Of a stretch of 64,000 nt of DNA, positions 8,449 through 16,913 are shown piece after piece. Position 1 is the first letter of the stretch. Every line of letters starts with the position of its first letter. A program made the position numbers and the translations under genes. This stretch comes from Mucilaginibacter oryzae (lineage in GTDB: Bacteria; Bacteroidota; Bacteroidia; Sphingobacteriales; Sphingobacteriaceae): NCBI RefSeq assembly GCF_003148845.1, contig NZ_QGHA01000006.1, positions 62,001 to 126,000 on the forward strand, read 5' to 3'. The notes beneath the pieces are model-generated. The model was not told the origin of the DNA. It searched no databases and was given only the letters and a program-made list of their open reading frames with translations.

Positions 8449-8886
8449 CTATAATTTATGCTCTTCCCTTTCGGCATCTATGTGGTTGCCCGTAATGGTT
8501 TTATCCAGGTCAACATGATCGCCGTTATGATGTTCTGCAGGAGTATTTACGTGATAATCGCTGATAGCGATTGTATTTGGAACAGTATTTTCAACAACCG
8601 GTTTTTCGTATTCAGCGGCGGTATTTTCCGGGGCTTCAGAAGCGTTTTCCTCTATTAAAGGAGTTTCCTTTTTTGGCTCCGGCTTTTTCTCTTCGTAATT
8701 GTTGATCTGGTTATTGATTTCGCGTTTTACATCCTCAGATGCATCTTTAAAATCGCGGATGCCTTTACCTAAGCTTCGCGCCAGGCCGGGCAGTTTTTCG
8801 CCGCCAAATAGCATCAATGCTGCAAAAAGTATCAGTACCATCTCGCCCGTACCAATATTTAAAAATAACAAAACTGAACTTAACAT
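8449..8886 (-). CDS. Second TatA/TatB-type translocase subunit with long acidic tail
   Basis: The 145-residue protein has a short N-terminus, a transmembrane helix with a glutamate (GEMVLILFAALMLFGG), the hinge and amphipathic helix EKLPGLARSLGKGIRDFKDA, and then about 95 residues of hydrophilic, Glu/Pro/His-rich tail with no recognisable domain. The FGG-x-KLPxLARSLGKG signature is TatA-like, while the long tail recalls TatB, so it may act as the substrate-receptor partner. Expression probably starts from the -7 box at 8906-8913 and continues into the short tatA. Confidence 0.85.
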   Translation of the reverse strand: MLSSVLLFLNIGTGEMVLILFAALMLFGGEKLPGLARSLGKGIRDFKDASEDVKREINNQINNYEEKKPEPKKETPLIEENASEAPENTAAEYEKPVVENTVPNTIAISDYHVNTPAEHHNGDHVDLDKTITGNHIDAEREEHKL

Positions 8887-8905
8887 AGCATTTTGTTTAA
8901 GGATA

Positions 8906-8941
8906 CAAATATATACAATTAAATTTTCTTATAATTCAAAA
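8906..8941 (-). promoter_or_regulatory. Promoter of the tat gene pair
   Basis: TATATTTG (8906-8913, minus strand) matches TAnnTTTG, and TTTTG (8937-8941) lies 23 bp upstream as a possible -33 element. The box ends 19 nt before the ATG at 8886. Confidence 0.6.
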
Positions 8942-8945
8942 CTAA

Positions 8946-10253
8946 TTAGTTAGGCGCCAGCCACAGCTTAGGGTTAACGGGTGTTGTGCCTTTGTAAATT
9001 TCAAAATGGGCTTCCGTTTCACCGGTAGATGGTTCGGTTGCCACCGTTCCTAATGATTGTTTGGTAGTCACTTTCTGGCCTCTGGCTACATTTACCGAGC
9101 GCAGGTTGGCGTAAACCGTAAAATATTCGCCATGCCTAACCATCACCAGGTAAGTACCGCTTACATCAACTACCTTAATCACCTCCCCGTCAAACACCGA
9201 CCGTACATTGGCTCCGGCATTGGTACGGATATCTATACCTGTACTTTCACTCCTGATCCCTTCGGGCGTGGTATAAATACCAAATCCTTGTGTGGTAACG
9301 CCATTGGCTACCGGCCATGGCAGGCTGCCGCGGTTCCCTAAAAAGTCATTAGACAATTTCGCAGCTTCAGGTGTAGCGTTAAGTACGCTTGAAGTAGTGC
9401 GGGTAACCGGCTTTGGAGCCGCCGCCGCAGCGGGAGCCGGCCTGTTTTCGGCTTTAGCTTTAGCCGCAGCTATCCGGGCCTCCTCGGCCGCCTTTCTTCT
9501 CGCTTCTTCTTCCAAACGGCGTTTTTCTTCTTCTATTTCCCTGCGGATCGCGTCTTTAATAGCGGCGTTGGTTTTAGCTATCTTAGCCTGCAAATCCCGC
9601 TGTTGTTTTTTCAGGATACCTTCATGCTGCGACAGTTCGCTCACTACTTTAACCTGGTTGTTACGCTCATTACCCAGCGTTTCTTTTTCTTTTTGCTGAT
9701 CTTTTAACAGGCTGGTTTTCTCGTCTTTGGTTTTATCCAGCTCGTTAATCTTAATGTGCAATTCCTTCTGTGTACCCTGTATCGAAGCCGCCTGGCGCTC
9801 GCGGTAAGTACCAAATTGCTGCAAATATTTTAAACGTTTGTAGGCCTGGTTAAAATCCTTCGATGCAAACAGGAACATCAATTTGTTATAAGCGCTTTGA
9901 TTTCGGTAAGCGAACAGGATCATGGCCGCATATTCTTTTTTAAGCTGATCTAACTGCGATTGTAAACTACGTACGTTATTAGTACTCTCAGAGATCTGGT
10001 TATCCAAATTTCTTATCTCCGAGTTAATGTTCTCTATTTTTTCCTGCCTCAGGATTATCTTGGCCTTAAGTATGCTTAACTGCTTTAAGGTAGCTTTTTT
10101 GTTATTTAAAGTTTCCTGGTAATCCTGGTTTAATTGCTCAAGCTCTTTGTTCAGCTGGGCTTTACGGCGCTTCAGTTCGTCGCTGCTTTGGGCCCTTACG
10201 TTAACCGCTGCCAGTACCAGTAGTAAAAAGAAAGTTGCTTTTATAAACTTCAT
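8946..10253 (-). CDS. EnvC-like murein hydrolase activator (coiled coil plus degenerate LytM/M23 domain)
   Basis: EnvC-type proteins activate cell-wall amidases at the septum instead of cutting murein themselves. The 435-residue protein has a signal peptide (ending VNVRA), a long coiled coil (about residues 25-260, rich in Leu/Lys/Gln/Glu), an Ala/Pro linker, and a C-terminal M23 fold (about 315-435). The zinc ligands of active M23 enzymes are missing: the HxxxD site reads STGIDI, the YAHL site reads YANL, and the HxH site reads EAHFEI. Loss of these residues points to a non-enzymatic activator. The start is the ATG at 10253; a TTG precedes it. It is the last gene of the flippase-TPR-DUF4292 run, 16 bp behind the DUF4292 gene. 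Confidence 0.87.
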   Translation of the reverse strand: MKFIKATFFLLLVLAAVNVRAQSSDELKRRKAQLNKELEQLNQDYQETLNNKKATLKQLSILKAKIILRQEKIENINSEIRNLDNQISESTNNVRSLQSQLDQLKKEYAAMILFAYRNQSAYNKLMFLFASKDFNQAYKRLKYLQQFGTYRERQAASIQGTQKELHIKINELDKTKDEKTSLLKDQQKEKETLGNERNNQVKVVSELSQHEGILKKQQRDLQAKIAKTNAAIKDAIRREIEEEKRRLEEEARRKAAEEARIAAAKAKAENRPAPAAAAAPKPVTRTTSSVLNATPEAAKLSNDFLGNRGSLPWPVANGVTTQGFGIYTTPEGIRSESTGIDIRTNAGANVRSVFDGEVIKVVDVSGTYLVMVRHGEYFTVYANLRSVNVARGQKVTTKQSLGTVATEPSTGETEAHFEIYKGTTPVNPKLWLAPN

Positions 10254-10269
10254 CAAACAAACATATTAA

Positions 10270-11058
10270 TTATTTACCTGGCTCGTACCCATCAGGTATG
10301 CTGAATGGATAATTTTGTTCAACTTCAAAGTCGGCCTTGGTATAATGCAAATTAACCTGTATTTTTTTATCTTTTACTACCGATGCTATATCTATTTGTG
10401 AGGGCAACACCCGGTTTGTTGCCTGTATAAACGCGTTATTGGTAACCTGTAACGATTGTGCCTGCTGCTCATTATCCAGTTTGGTTTGGGTAACTTTGTT
10501 ATCAGGCCCCAATATCAGCTTGTAAACCAGATCGTTAAGCGTACCGCTCAGTGTGGTATTACCATCGGCATGCTCAATTGCCGCGTTTTCGTTTACCAGT
10601 TCGGGCACCGCGTTACCAATCAGTAACGATTCGAGCGTTTTATAGTTAACCTGCTTGCTGGCGTACGTATATATATAGCTGAACGGCTTTTTAATATAAA
10701 CGCTTTGCAAACGGTTAATAATCATAATGCTATCGGGCGTTATTACCGCACGCGCGGCTTCAATGCCCAGTACCGCGGTTATGGATACCCAGATCCTTTT
10801 ATCCCTGGCTATCCTTAAGTTCAGCGTAACATCATTACTGTTGTTATTGATGCTGAGCTTGGTTTTAGCTTTACCCGCAAAGGTTGTAAAATTAACCTGG
10901 CTTGCACGTATGGCGGCCAGTTTGCTTGCCAAATCGTTATTTACCTTCGCCGCCGAATCGGCCTTGCGGGTAACCAATACCTGTTTGCGTGTTTTACAGC
11001 TTGCCATTACAAGCAGGCAGCAAGCTATCAATAAACTATTCGCTATATTTTTTTTCAT
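10270..11058 (-). CDS. DUF4292 lipoprotein
   Basis: The 262-residue product carries a lipoprotein signal with lipobox VMASC (cysteine near residue 21) and a beta-rich body typical of DUF4292, which has a LolA/LolB-like look (GKAKTKLSINNNSNDVTLNLRIARDK followed by alternating strands). It should be an outer- or inner-membrane lipoprotein facing the periplasm. The gene overlaps the end of the upstream TPR gene by 23 bp and is followed closely by the EnvC-like gene, so the three are translationally coupled. Function is unknown; a lipid- or lipoprotein-binding role is my inference from the fold resemblance. Confidence 0.83.
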   Translation of the reverse strand: MKKNIANSLLIACCLLVMASCKTRKQVLVTRKADSAAKVNNDLASKLAAIRASQVNFTTFAGKAKTKLSINNNSNDVTLNLRIARDKRIWVSITAVLGIEAARAVITPDSIMIINRLQSVYIKKPFSYIYTYASKQVNYKTLESLLIGNAVPELVNENAAIEHADGNTTLSGTLNDLVYKLILGPDNKVTQTKLDNEQQAQSLQVTNNAFIQATNRVLPSQIDIASVVKDKKIQVNLHYTKADFEVEQNYPFSIPDGYEPGK

Positions 11059-12820
11059 TTATCTTACGATCTAAGGCCGGGGAATTTCCGCCGAAACTTT
11101 TGGCTTTTTTCCAGTTTGCTACGGCGGCATCTGTATCTCCAACAAAAAACAAAATATCGCCGTAATGTTCGTACTTCACCGAACTATTTTCTTTATCATG
11201 TGCTATAGCCTTTTCCATCCACTGTTTTGCAGGCGTGTATTTTTTCTGCATAAACAGGATCCAGGCATAAGTATCCTCAAACGATGCCGTGTTGGGCTGT
11301 AACTCGTTTGATCGTGCCGACATCTGCGCCGCCTTTTCCAACTGCTCATTCCTTAACGATAAATAATAAGCATAATTGTTCAGCGTGAACGCATTATCAG
11401 GATTGTAAGCGAGCGCCTTTTCATAACTCTCGTCGGATGCCTTAATATTTTTCAGCTCATGATAACAATCGCCCAATAACGAAAAACTTAACGAAAGTAA
11501 TTCCTTATCCTGAAGTTCTAATGAAGTAGCGTTTTTAAGGTAGGTAACCGCTTTGGCATTATTTTTTTTCTGCGCCCAGGCCACGCCCACCAGGTAATTC
11601 ATCCAGGCCTGGTTCGGGAACAGCGATAAAGCGTTTTCACCATCCTTAATAGCGGCATCCAGGTCGTTATCGGCCAGTTCCAGTCTAACCAGCTGTTCCT
11701 GCACATTGTAAACCTGGCTGTTTAACTGCATGGCTTTTTTAAGCACCGGCCTGGCCTCTTTGTATTTGGCGTTCTGCAATAACATATCGCCGTAAATAGC
11801 ATACGCCCTTGAATCGGCAGGGTGGGCCACGGTTAAAATCCGGCTCAGTTCGAGCGCGCTGGCTTTGGCATTGGCTTCAGGAAACTTGGGAAAATAGCCC
11901 GAAATGATATTAATTTTTCTGTCGATGCTTACATCCGGGATGGCAAAGCCTAAGGTAAGTTCATTAAAACTGGCCTCGTTATTTTTTTTATCGCGATAAA
12001 TATCGGCCAGGGCAAAATGCACCATGCCGTTACGCGGGTCCAGTTTTTCGGCCTGCTGTAATATTTTCTGGGCCTTATCCGGAAAACCATTGGAGTTATA
12101 GATCTCGCCCAGGGCCAGGTAGTAGCGGATTTCGTTGGGGTTATCCGCAATCTGTTTCTCCAGATCGGAAGCGGCCTGGTCAACCTTACCCTGTTTTAAA
12201 TATATCTTTTGGCGGTTAACCAAAATATCATCGCTTAAGCCGTTGCGGGCTTCAAGCTCATTATACACCTTAAGCGCGTCATCATATCGCTTTAAAATAA
12301 CGTAGGCGTTGGCTTTATCAAAATAATAGTCCTGTTTATCGGGATTGAGCCTGATCAGCTGGTTAAAAACATTTTCAAGCTTATCAATCGTATTGGTTTT
12401 TTCGTAGCTATCGGCAAGGGCCGCCCAATACCACTCATTATCTTTATTGATAGCTACCGCCTGCTCAAGCAATGGCTGCGCCCCGGCATAGTCACTTTGC
12501 TGCCTTTTTAAGTTGGCAAGCTCATACAGCGAGGCATCGTTTGCAGGATCAGTTTGTACAACCCTTTCAAACATTTCGGTAGCGAGCTTATAATTTTCGA
12601 TGGTTTTTTCGCGAAGGGCCGAAAAAAACATCTGCTTAACCATCAGGCTGTCCTGATAGGTTAATGTTTTAGCAGGCGTAATTCCGTTTTTTTTATGCTG
12701 AGCCTGGGAGGAAAGAGGCAAGACAGCAAGAGTCAGGAATAAAGAAGCAACAAGCCCGACAGAAAACAATGGGTTTTCCCGGCCAAGGCTCAAGCTATTA
12801 TTGCTGGTTCTCTTTCTCAT
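11036..12820 (-). CDS. Secreted tetratricopeptide-repeat protein
   Basis: The 594-residue protein has a signal sequence preceded by a longer than usual polar N-region (hydrophobic core VGLVASLFLTLAVLPLSSQAQ, about residues 23-43) and then TPR units to the end, recognisable by recurring patterns such as DPANDASLYELANLKRQQSD and NPDNAFTLNNYAYYLSLR. TPR arrays bind partner proteins; a periplasmic scaffold in envelope assembly fits the neighbours (flippase upstream, DUF4292 and EnvC-like downstream). Its 3' end overlaps the DUF4292 start. A specific partner cannot be named from sequence. Confidence 0.88.
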   Translation of the reverse strand: MRKRTSNNSLSLGRENPLFSVGLVASLFLTLAVLPLSSQAQHKKNGITPAKTLTYQDSLMVKQMFFSALREKTIENYKLATEMFERVVQTDPANDASLYELANLKRQQSDYAGAQPLLEQAVAINKDNEWYWAALADSYEKTNTIDKLENVFNQLIRLNPDKQDYYFDKANAYVILKRYDDALKVYNELEARNGLSDDILVNRQKIYLKQGKVDQAASDLEKQIADNPNEIRYYLALGEIYNSNGFPDKAQKILQQAEKLDPRNGMVHFALADIYRDKKNNEASFNELTLGFAIPDVSIDRKINIISGYFPKFPEANAKASALELSRILTVAHPADSRAYAIYGDMLLQNAKYKEARPVLKKAMQLNSQVYNVQEQLVRLELADNDLDAAIKDGENALSLFPNQAWMNYLVGVAWAQKKNNAKAVTYLKNATSLELQDKELLSLSFSLLGDCYHELKNIKASDESYEKALAYNPDNAFTLNNYAYYLSLRNEQLEKAAQMSARSNELQPNTASFEDTYAWILFMQKKYTPAKQWMEKAIAHDKENSSVKYEHYGDILFFVGDTDAAVANWKKAKSFGGNSPALDRKINEKKYSE

Positions 12821-12857
12821 TTATCTTGCTTCCTGATTCTTGAATTCTTGATTCTTA

Positions 12858-14381
12858 CTATCCCCGTTTAAATATAGCTTTTAACTCCCGCCGCTCAAAG
12901 TAATAAGCTCCGGCCGCAAATAACAGTAAAAGCCCGTTTCCAACAAATATATTACGATTAAATACCTTAAAAGACAAAAAAACAAACAACCCGGATACCA
13001 TTATATACGCCAGGTTCTTTTTTAAGTTGTAAGGAATGGGGTAATTTTTTTGGCCCCAGATGTATGACAATACCATCATGGTGGCGTAAGCCGCGAATGA
13101 GATCCAGGCCGAAGCCATGTAACTGTATTGAGGAATTAACAACCAGTTGAGCAAAATAGTTAAAATGGCGCCAATACCTGATATGTACAAGCCGTATTTT
13201 GTTTGATCAGACAGTTTATACCATACCGATAAATTCATGTAAATACCCAGGCTCAGGTAACCGAACAGCAAAGGCGGTACTACACCCAGGCCCTGCCAAA
13301 AAGGGTTGTGAACAATATGGTTTTTAACCAGGTGAGTTTCCTTACCCACTATAAAGGTAGCCAGGATATTGATATTGGCCACCAGCCCAACACATATCAC
13401 CGCCACCATTATTACAAAGTAATTCATGATACGGGCATAGGTATCGCCTGCATTTTTATTTTTGGCGTGGCTAAAAAAAAACGGCTCGGCCCCAAGTTTA
13501 AACGCGTTAACAAATAAGCTTAAAAACAAGGCTATTTTAGCGCAGGTACCATAAATACCTACATCCCTATCGGCGATACCGGCAGGCAGGATTTGTTTCA
13601 GCATTACCTTATCTAACGATTCGTTGATGATATAGGATAAATTGGCTATCAGTACCGGCCAGCTGTACGTAAACATTTCGCGGTACATGGCCACATCAAA
13701 TTTCAGCCTCAACTGCAATACCTCGGGCAGTAACAGCAATATGGTTAACCCGCTGGCTATGGCGTTCGCTAAAAACACATAACCAACCCAATGCGGCCTG
13801 AACCAACTCACCATCCATGTACTGCCGGGCAAATGATGGCTGATCATAAACGGCACACCGAACAAAAAAAATAAGTTAAGGGCCATTACCAGGGCGATAT
13901 TTGAACACTTGATAATGGCGTACTTCATTGGCCGGCCCTCAGCCCTCAATTTAGCGAAGGGCATTACGCAAAACGCGTCGAGAACGAGGATCACCAGGAA
14001 GCACTTTACGTAAAAAGTATAGTCGGCATGGTCTTTAACCACCCCGGCCTGCATGTAGTTAACAATAGGATCCAGAAAAAACAGGGCAAAAACCAAAAAC
14101 AGTAATGATACCGCTATAATAACGCCGAAGGCATTATTATAAACCTGCTGTTTACTATCCGAGCGCTTTTGTAAATACCTGAAATAGGTGGTTTCCATAC
14201 CAAATGCCAGTATGTTGTTGATAATGGAAGCGCTGCCGTAAACCGTTGTAAAAACGCCGTTAGCCCCTACCGTTAGGGTACGGGTATATATGGGCGTTAA
14301 AATGAAATAAATCATCCGCGAAATGATGGTGCTTAGACCATATATGGCGGTTTGCCCGGCAAATTTTTTTATTGTAGACAA
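12858..14381 (-). CDS. Oligosaccharide flippase / polysaccharide biosynthesis membrane protein (MOP superfamily)
   Basis: The 507-residue protein is almost entirely hydrophobic with about 12-14 predicted membrane helices and starts with the family-typical STIKKFAGQTAIYGLSTIISR. Such Wzx/MurJ-like proteins flip lipid-linked glycans across the inner membrane. The substrate is not deducible. The start is a TTG at 14381: no ATG lies nearby in frame and a stop codon occurs a few codons upstream. It opens the run flippase-TPR-DUF4292-EnvC-like. From memory, other Bacteroidota carry a dut gene between the flippase and the TPR gene; here only 37 bp separate them, so dut has been lost or moved. Confidence 0.88.
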   Translation of the reverse strand: MSTIKKFAGQTAIYGLSTIISRMIYFILTPIYTRTLTVGANGVFTTVYGSASIINNILAFGMETTYFRYLQKRSDSKQQVYNNAFGVIIAVSLLFLVFALFFLDPIVNYMQAGVVKDHADYTFYVKCFLVILVLDAFCVMPFAKLRAEGRPMKYAIIKCSNIALVMALNLFFLFGVPFMISHHLPGSTWMVSWFRPHWVGYVFLANAIASGLTILLLLPEVLQLRLKFDVAMYREMFTYSWPVLIANLSYIINESLDKVMLKQILPAGIADRDVGIYGTCAKIALFLSLFVNAFKLGAEPFFFSHAKNKNAGDTYARIMNYFVIMVAVICVGLVANINILATFIVGKETHLVKNHIVHNPFWQGLGVVPPLLFGYLSLGIYMNLSVWYKLSDQTKYGLYISGIGAILTILLNWLLIPQYSYMASAWISFAAYATMMVLSYIWGQKNYPIPYNLKKNLAYIMVSGLFVFLSFKVFNRNIFVGNGLLLLFAAGAYYFERRELKAIFKRG

Positions 14382-14416
14382 TGGGGATAGCTTATTTTAG
14401 TTGGCAGTAGTATGAG

Positions 14417-14698
14417 TTATGAGCGCCTTTTAACAACCTCAAAATTACGATAGTTTTTCAATTCGCCTTCATGGCTTTCAACAGCGGTAACCGCGGCGCC
14501 CTCCGGGCCTTCCTGGCACCATTCCATAAACATCTCGAGTGTTGCCTGGTCGGCTTCCGCTTCAATGTATACATCACCATTAGCCTCGTTAAGTACAATG
14601 CCGCGCACCCCCAGCTGATCGGCAACAGCTTTGGTAGATTTGCGGTAAAAAACGCCCTGCACCTTACCCTTAACAGTGATATTGAGATGTTTGCTCAT
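14417..14698 (-). CDS. acyP: Acylphosphatase
   Basis: Acylphosphatases hydrolyse the carboxyl-phosphate bond of acyl phosphates. The 93-residue protein has normal length and both catalytic residues: the arginine in GKVQGVFYRKST (near residue 19) and the asparagine in GIVLNEANGDVYIEAEA (near 37). The usual GxVRNxxDG motif is drifted to GIVLNEANG but the asparagine is kept. It has its own promoter (14740-14766). The flippase gene follows 35 bp downstream and may be read through. Confidence 0.93.
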   Translation of the reverse strand: MSKHLNITVKGKVQGVFYRKSTKAVADQLGVRGIVLNEANGDVYIEAEADQATLEMFMEWCQEGPEGAAVTAVESHEGELKNYRNFEVVKRRS

Positions 14699-14739
14699 GA
14701 GTATGATAATATTGTTGTTTATTTGATGTTATTAAGCTG

Positions 14740-14766
14740 CAAAGTTAACTTTTTCCGGCTAAGCAA
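14740..14766 (-). promoter_or_regulatory. Promoter of acyP
   Basis: TTG (14764-14766) and TAACTTTG (14740-14747) on the minus strand, 16 bp apart, fit the Bacteroidota -33/-7 pattern. The -7 box ends 41 nt before the ATG at 14698. Confidence 0.6.
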
Positions 14767-14848
14767 CCTGTTTAAACATACACACGTAAACACAATAAAA
14801 CACTTCACAATTTATTAGTGGATGACAGTATCTTAAAAACTTCATTTT

Positions 14849-15370
14849 ATGAAAAAACTCATTTTACCGGCAGTTATTATCCTGTTTACAAGCCTATCTG
14901 CATTTGCCTTTTTTACCAATTGGAAAGTTAAAGCCGATGCCGCCGAGGTTACCTTTGAGGGTCACCGGGTTAGCGGCTCATTTAGCGGACTGAAAGCGGA
15001 TATAGTTTTTGACAAGGACCATCCCGAAGCAGCCAAAATTTCGGCAAGCATTGATGTTAACACGGCATCTACCGGCTTTTTTATTAAAACCAGCCATGTT
15101 AAATCGGCCCTGGGCGCCGATGATTATCCAACCATCAGGTTCGAGTCAACTTCGGTTGCCAAAAGCGGCAGTGGTTATGTTGCAAACGGTAAACTGACCA
15201 TGAAGGGCAAAACCAATCCTGAAGCCATTCATTTTACTTTTGACGAAAAAGGCAACGATGCCACTTTTAAAGGCGATTTTAAAGTAGTACCCGCAAAATA
15301 CGGCGTTGACAGGAGCGGCACGCCGCCAGAGGTTACTATTCATTTAACGGTACCGGTAAGTAAAGGATAA
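14849..15370 (+). CDS. YceI-like lipid-binding family periplasmic protein
   Basis: The 173-residue protein starts with a signal peptide (MKKLILPAVIILFTSLSAFA) and continues as a YceI-type lipocalin-like barrel: WKVKADAAEVTFEGHRVSGSFSG, then FFIKTSHVKSALGADDYPTIRFESTSV, and a final KYGVDRSGTPPEVTIHLTVPV. Members bind polyisoprenoid or similar lipids in the periplasm. It is a single-gene unit, divergent from acyP and closed by a very strong hairpin at 15481-15528. Confidence 0.92.
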   Translation: MKKLILPAVIILFTSLSAFAFFTNWKVKADAAEVTFEGHRVSGSFSGLKADIVFDKDHPEAAKISASIDVNTASTGFFIKTSHVKSALGADDYPTIRFESTSVAKSGSGYVANGKLTMKGKTNPEAIHFTFDEKGNDATFKGDFKVVPAKYGVDRSGTPPEVTIHLTVPVSKG

Positions 15371-15480
15371 TATTTACACGAATGCTTGTATTGCAGATGA
15401 TATTTAAACGAATTACAAGAATGCTAATTGAGTACACACTTATCAGTCGCTTGGCTCCAGCCGAACGGTGGCGCAGAGAA

Positions 15481-15528
15481 TAATTAAAAGAGAAAAACCG
15501 GCAAAAGCCGGTTTTTCTCTTTTAATTA
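15481..15528. terminator. Bidirectional terminator between yceI-like and amidohydrolase genes
   Basis: A 22-bp perfect stem with loop AAAA has the core AGAGAAAAACCGGC / GCCGGTTTTTCTCT and A/T-rich outer arms, so it presents a T-run in both directions. It sits between two convergent genes. Confidence 0.92.
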
Positions 15529-15592
15529 TTTACTCTATTGCAGTTTCAAATAATTTGTGCAATTCGATCTAATTCGTGAAAATTAGTGTCAA

Positions 15593-16762
15593 TTACATTA
15601 ATTTCTTTACGGTTGTATCCGGTGTGATCTTAAATCCGTCAAGACCGCTTATGAGGTTGAGCCCCGGCGTTTTGCCTGGATCCAATGTTCCTTTTTCATC
15701 GTCGATGCCGAGGTACTCAGCGCCATTTTTAGTTGCCCACTCCACCAGGCGGGGAAGACCTATGGATGGGAACTTTTGTTGAATAGCCTGAATTTCGCTT
15801 AAGATAGAAAGCTTACCGTTAGATGCAAGGCTATCAGTGCCGAGGGTAATATTAAAGCCCTGGTTAACAAACAAGTCGATTTTTGGCAAACGGCCTTCAA
15901 TATATAAATTGGCATTAGGGCAAAAACACCAGTTTATTTTTTTATCAAAGCGTTTTATAAAGTAAATATCCTTAAGGTTGGTGCAGGTATTATGCACCAG
16001 TAAAACCTTCTGTTTACTGCTAAGCAGCGGGATGATGGATTGTACCGAATTGCGGGCCTGCGGTTTAAAGTACGATATATCCTTACCAAAGTGATCGTAC
16101 AAATCCAAAAAAGCGCCTAATTTATAACGGTAAAACTTGTTCTCATCTTCACACTCCTGATTGTGGATGCTCAACAGGTTATCGTCGGCCCCATCGCTGT
16201 ATTTTTTAATCAGCTTAAATAATTCCTTCGATACAGAATAGGGCGCGTGCGGGGTTAAGGAACATGCCCCGGGCTTAAATTCGCCAAGTAATTCCTGCGC
16301 TTTTTCAAATACCTCGGTAGCGCGTCCGGGCAAAAAGCCAAAGGTTTCAACAAAGGTATGGTAATACAGCTTGCTTTGCCTTTTCATGGCAACGCTGTTG
16401 TTGGTATTGGAAATGTCGCCAACGGCAACTATGCCGTTATCATACATTTCTTGATCGGCTTTGGCAATAGCATCCAGTACTTCCTCGCGGTCGGTATTGC
16501 GCAGGGACTGTACATCCTTTATAAAATTAACCAGGCCGCCGCGGGGCTTCACCCTATCCTTTAAATGCGACAGTTCGGTATGGCAATGGGTATTAATAAA
16601 ACCGGGGGTGATAATACCGCTCACCTGCTGTACAGGTCCGCCCGGGGGCTTATTGCTTTCGGCAACGGCGATGATCTTACCCTCATCATCAACGGTAACA
16701 ATTCCATTTTTAATCGGATCGGCATAAACAGGAAAAACGTAATCGGCTCTAAAACTTTTCAT
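15593..16762 (-). CDS. Amidohydrolase-family deaminase (TrzN/SsnA-like)
   Basis: The 389-residue enzyme has the metal-dependent amidohydrolase pattern: HxH in INTHCHTELSH (near residue 59), LTPHAPYSV (near 180), SIHNQE (near 205), LVHN (near 255) and the catalytic aspartate in TLGTDSLASN (near 305). This arrangement fits the aminohydrolases that deaminate purine- or triazine-like rings (guanine, SAH/MTA or aminofutalosine deaminases). The substrate cannot be fixed from sequence and no menaquinone genes lie nearby to support aminofutalosine. The ATG at 16762 faces rlmN across a 151-bp divergent gap. Confidence 0.85.
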   Translation of the reverse strand: MKSFRADYVFPVYADPIKNGIVTVDDEGKIIAVAESNKPPGGPVQQVSGIITPGFINTHCHTELSHLKDRVKPRGGLVNFIKDVQSLRNTDREEVLDAIAKADQEMYDNGIVAVGDISNTNNSVAMKRQSKLYYHTFVETFGFLPGRATEVFEKAQELLGEFKPGACSLTPHAPYSVSKELFKLIKKYSDGADDNLLSIHNQECEDENKFYRYKLGAFLDLYDHFGKDISYFKPQARNSVQSIIPLLSSKQKVLLVHNTCTNLKDIYFIKRFDKKINWCFCPNANLYIEGRLPKIDLFVNQGFNITLGTDSLASNGKLSILSEIQAIQQKFPSIGLPRLVEWATKNGAEYLGIDDEKGTLDPGKTPGLNLISGLDGFKITPDTTVKKLM

Positions 16763-16901
16763 TCAAATAAACTTGGTATCGTAACACATAACGTTTTTCA
16801 AAAGACTACCCTCTGCAAATAAACACAATTAACTTTTAGTTATTGTTTTATCCAATCAAAAAGAATGACTTTAAAAAAAGATAGATTTTTTTAAATTTAA
16901 G

Positions 16902-16909
16902 TACTTTTG
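16902..16909 (+). promoter_or_regulatory. -7 promoter box of rlmN
   Basis: TACTTTTG matches TAnnTTTG and ends just 4 nt before the GTG start at 16914, which predicts transcription starting at or next to the start codon. No clear -33 element is visible. Confidence 0.6.
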
Positions 16910-16913
16910 CATC

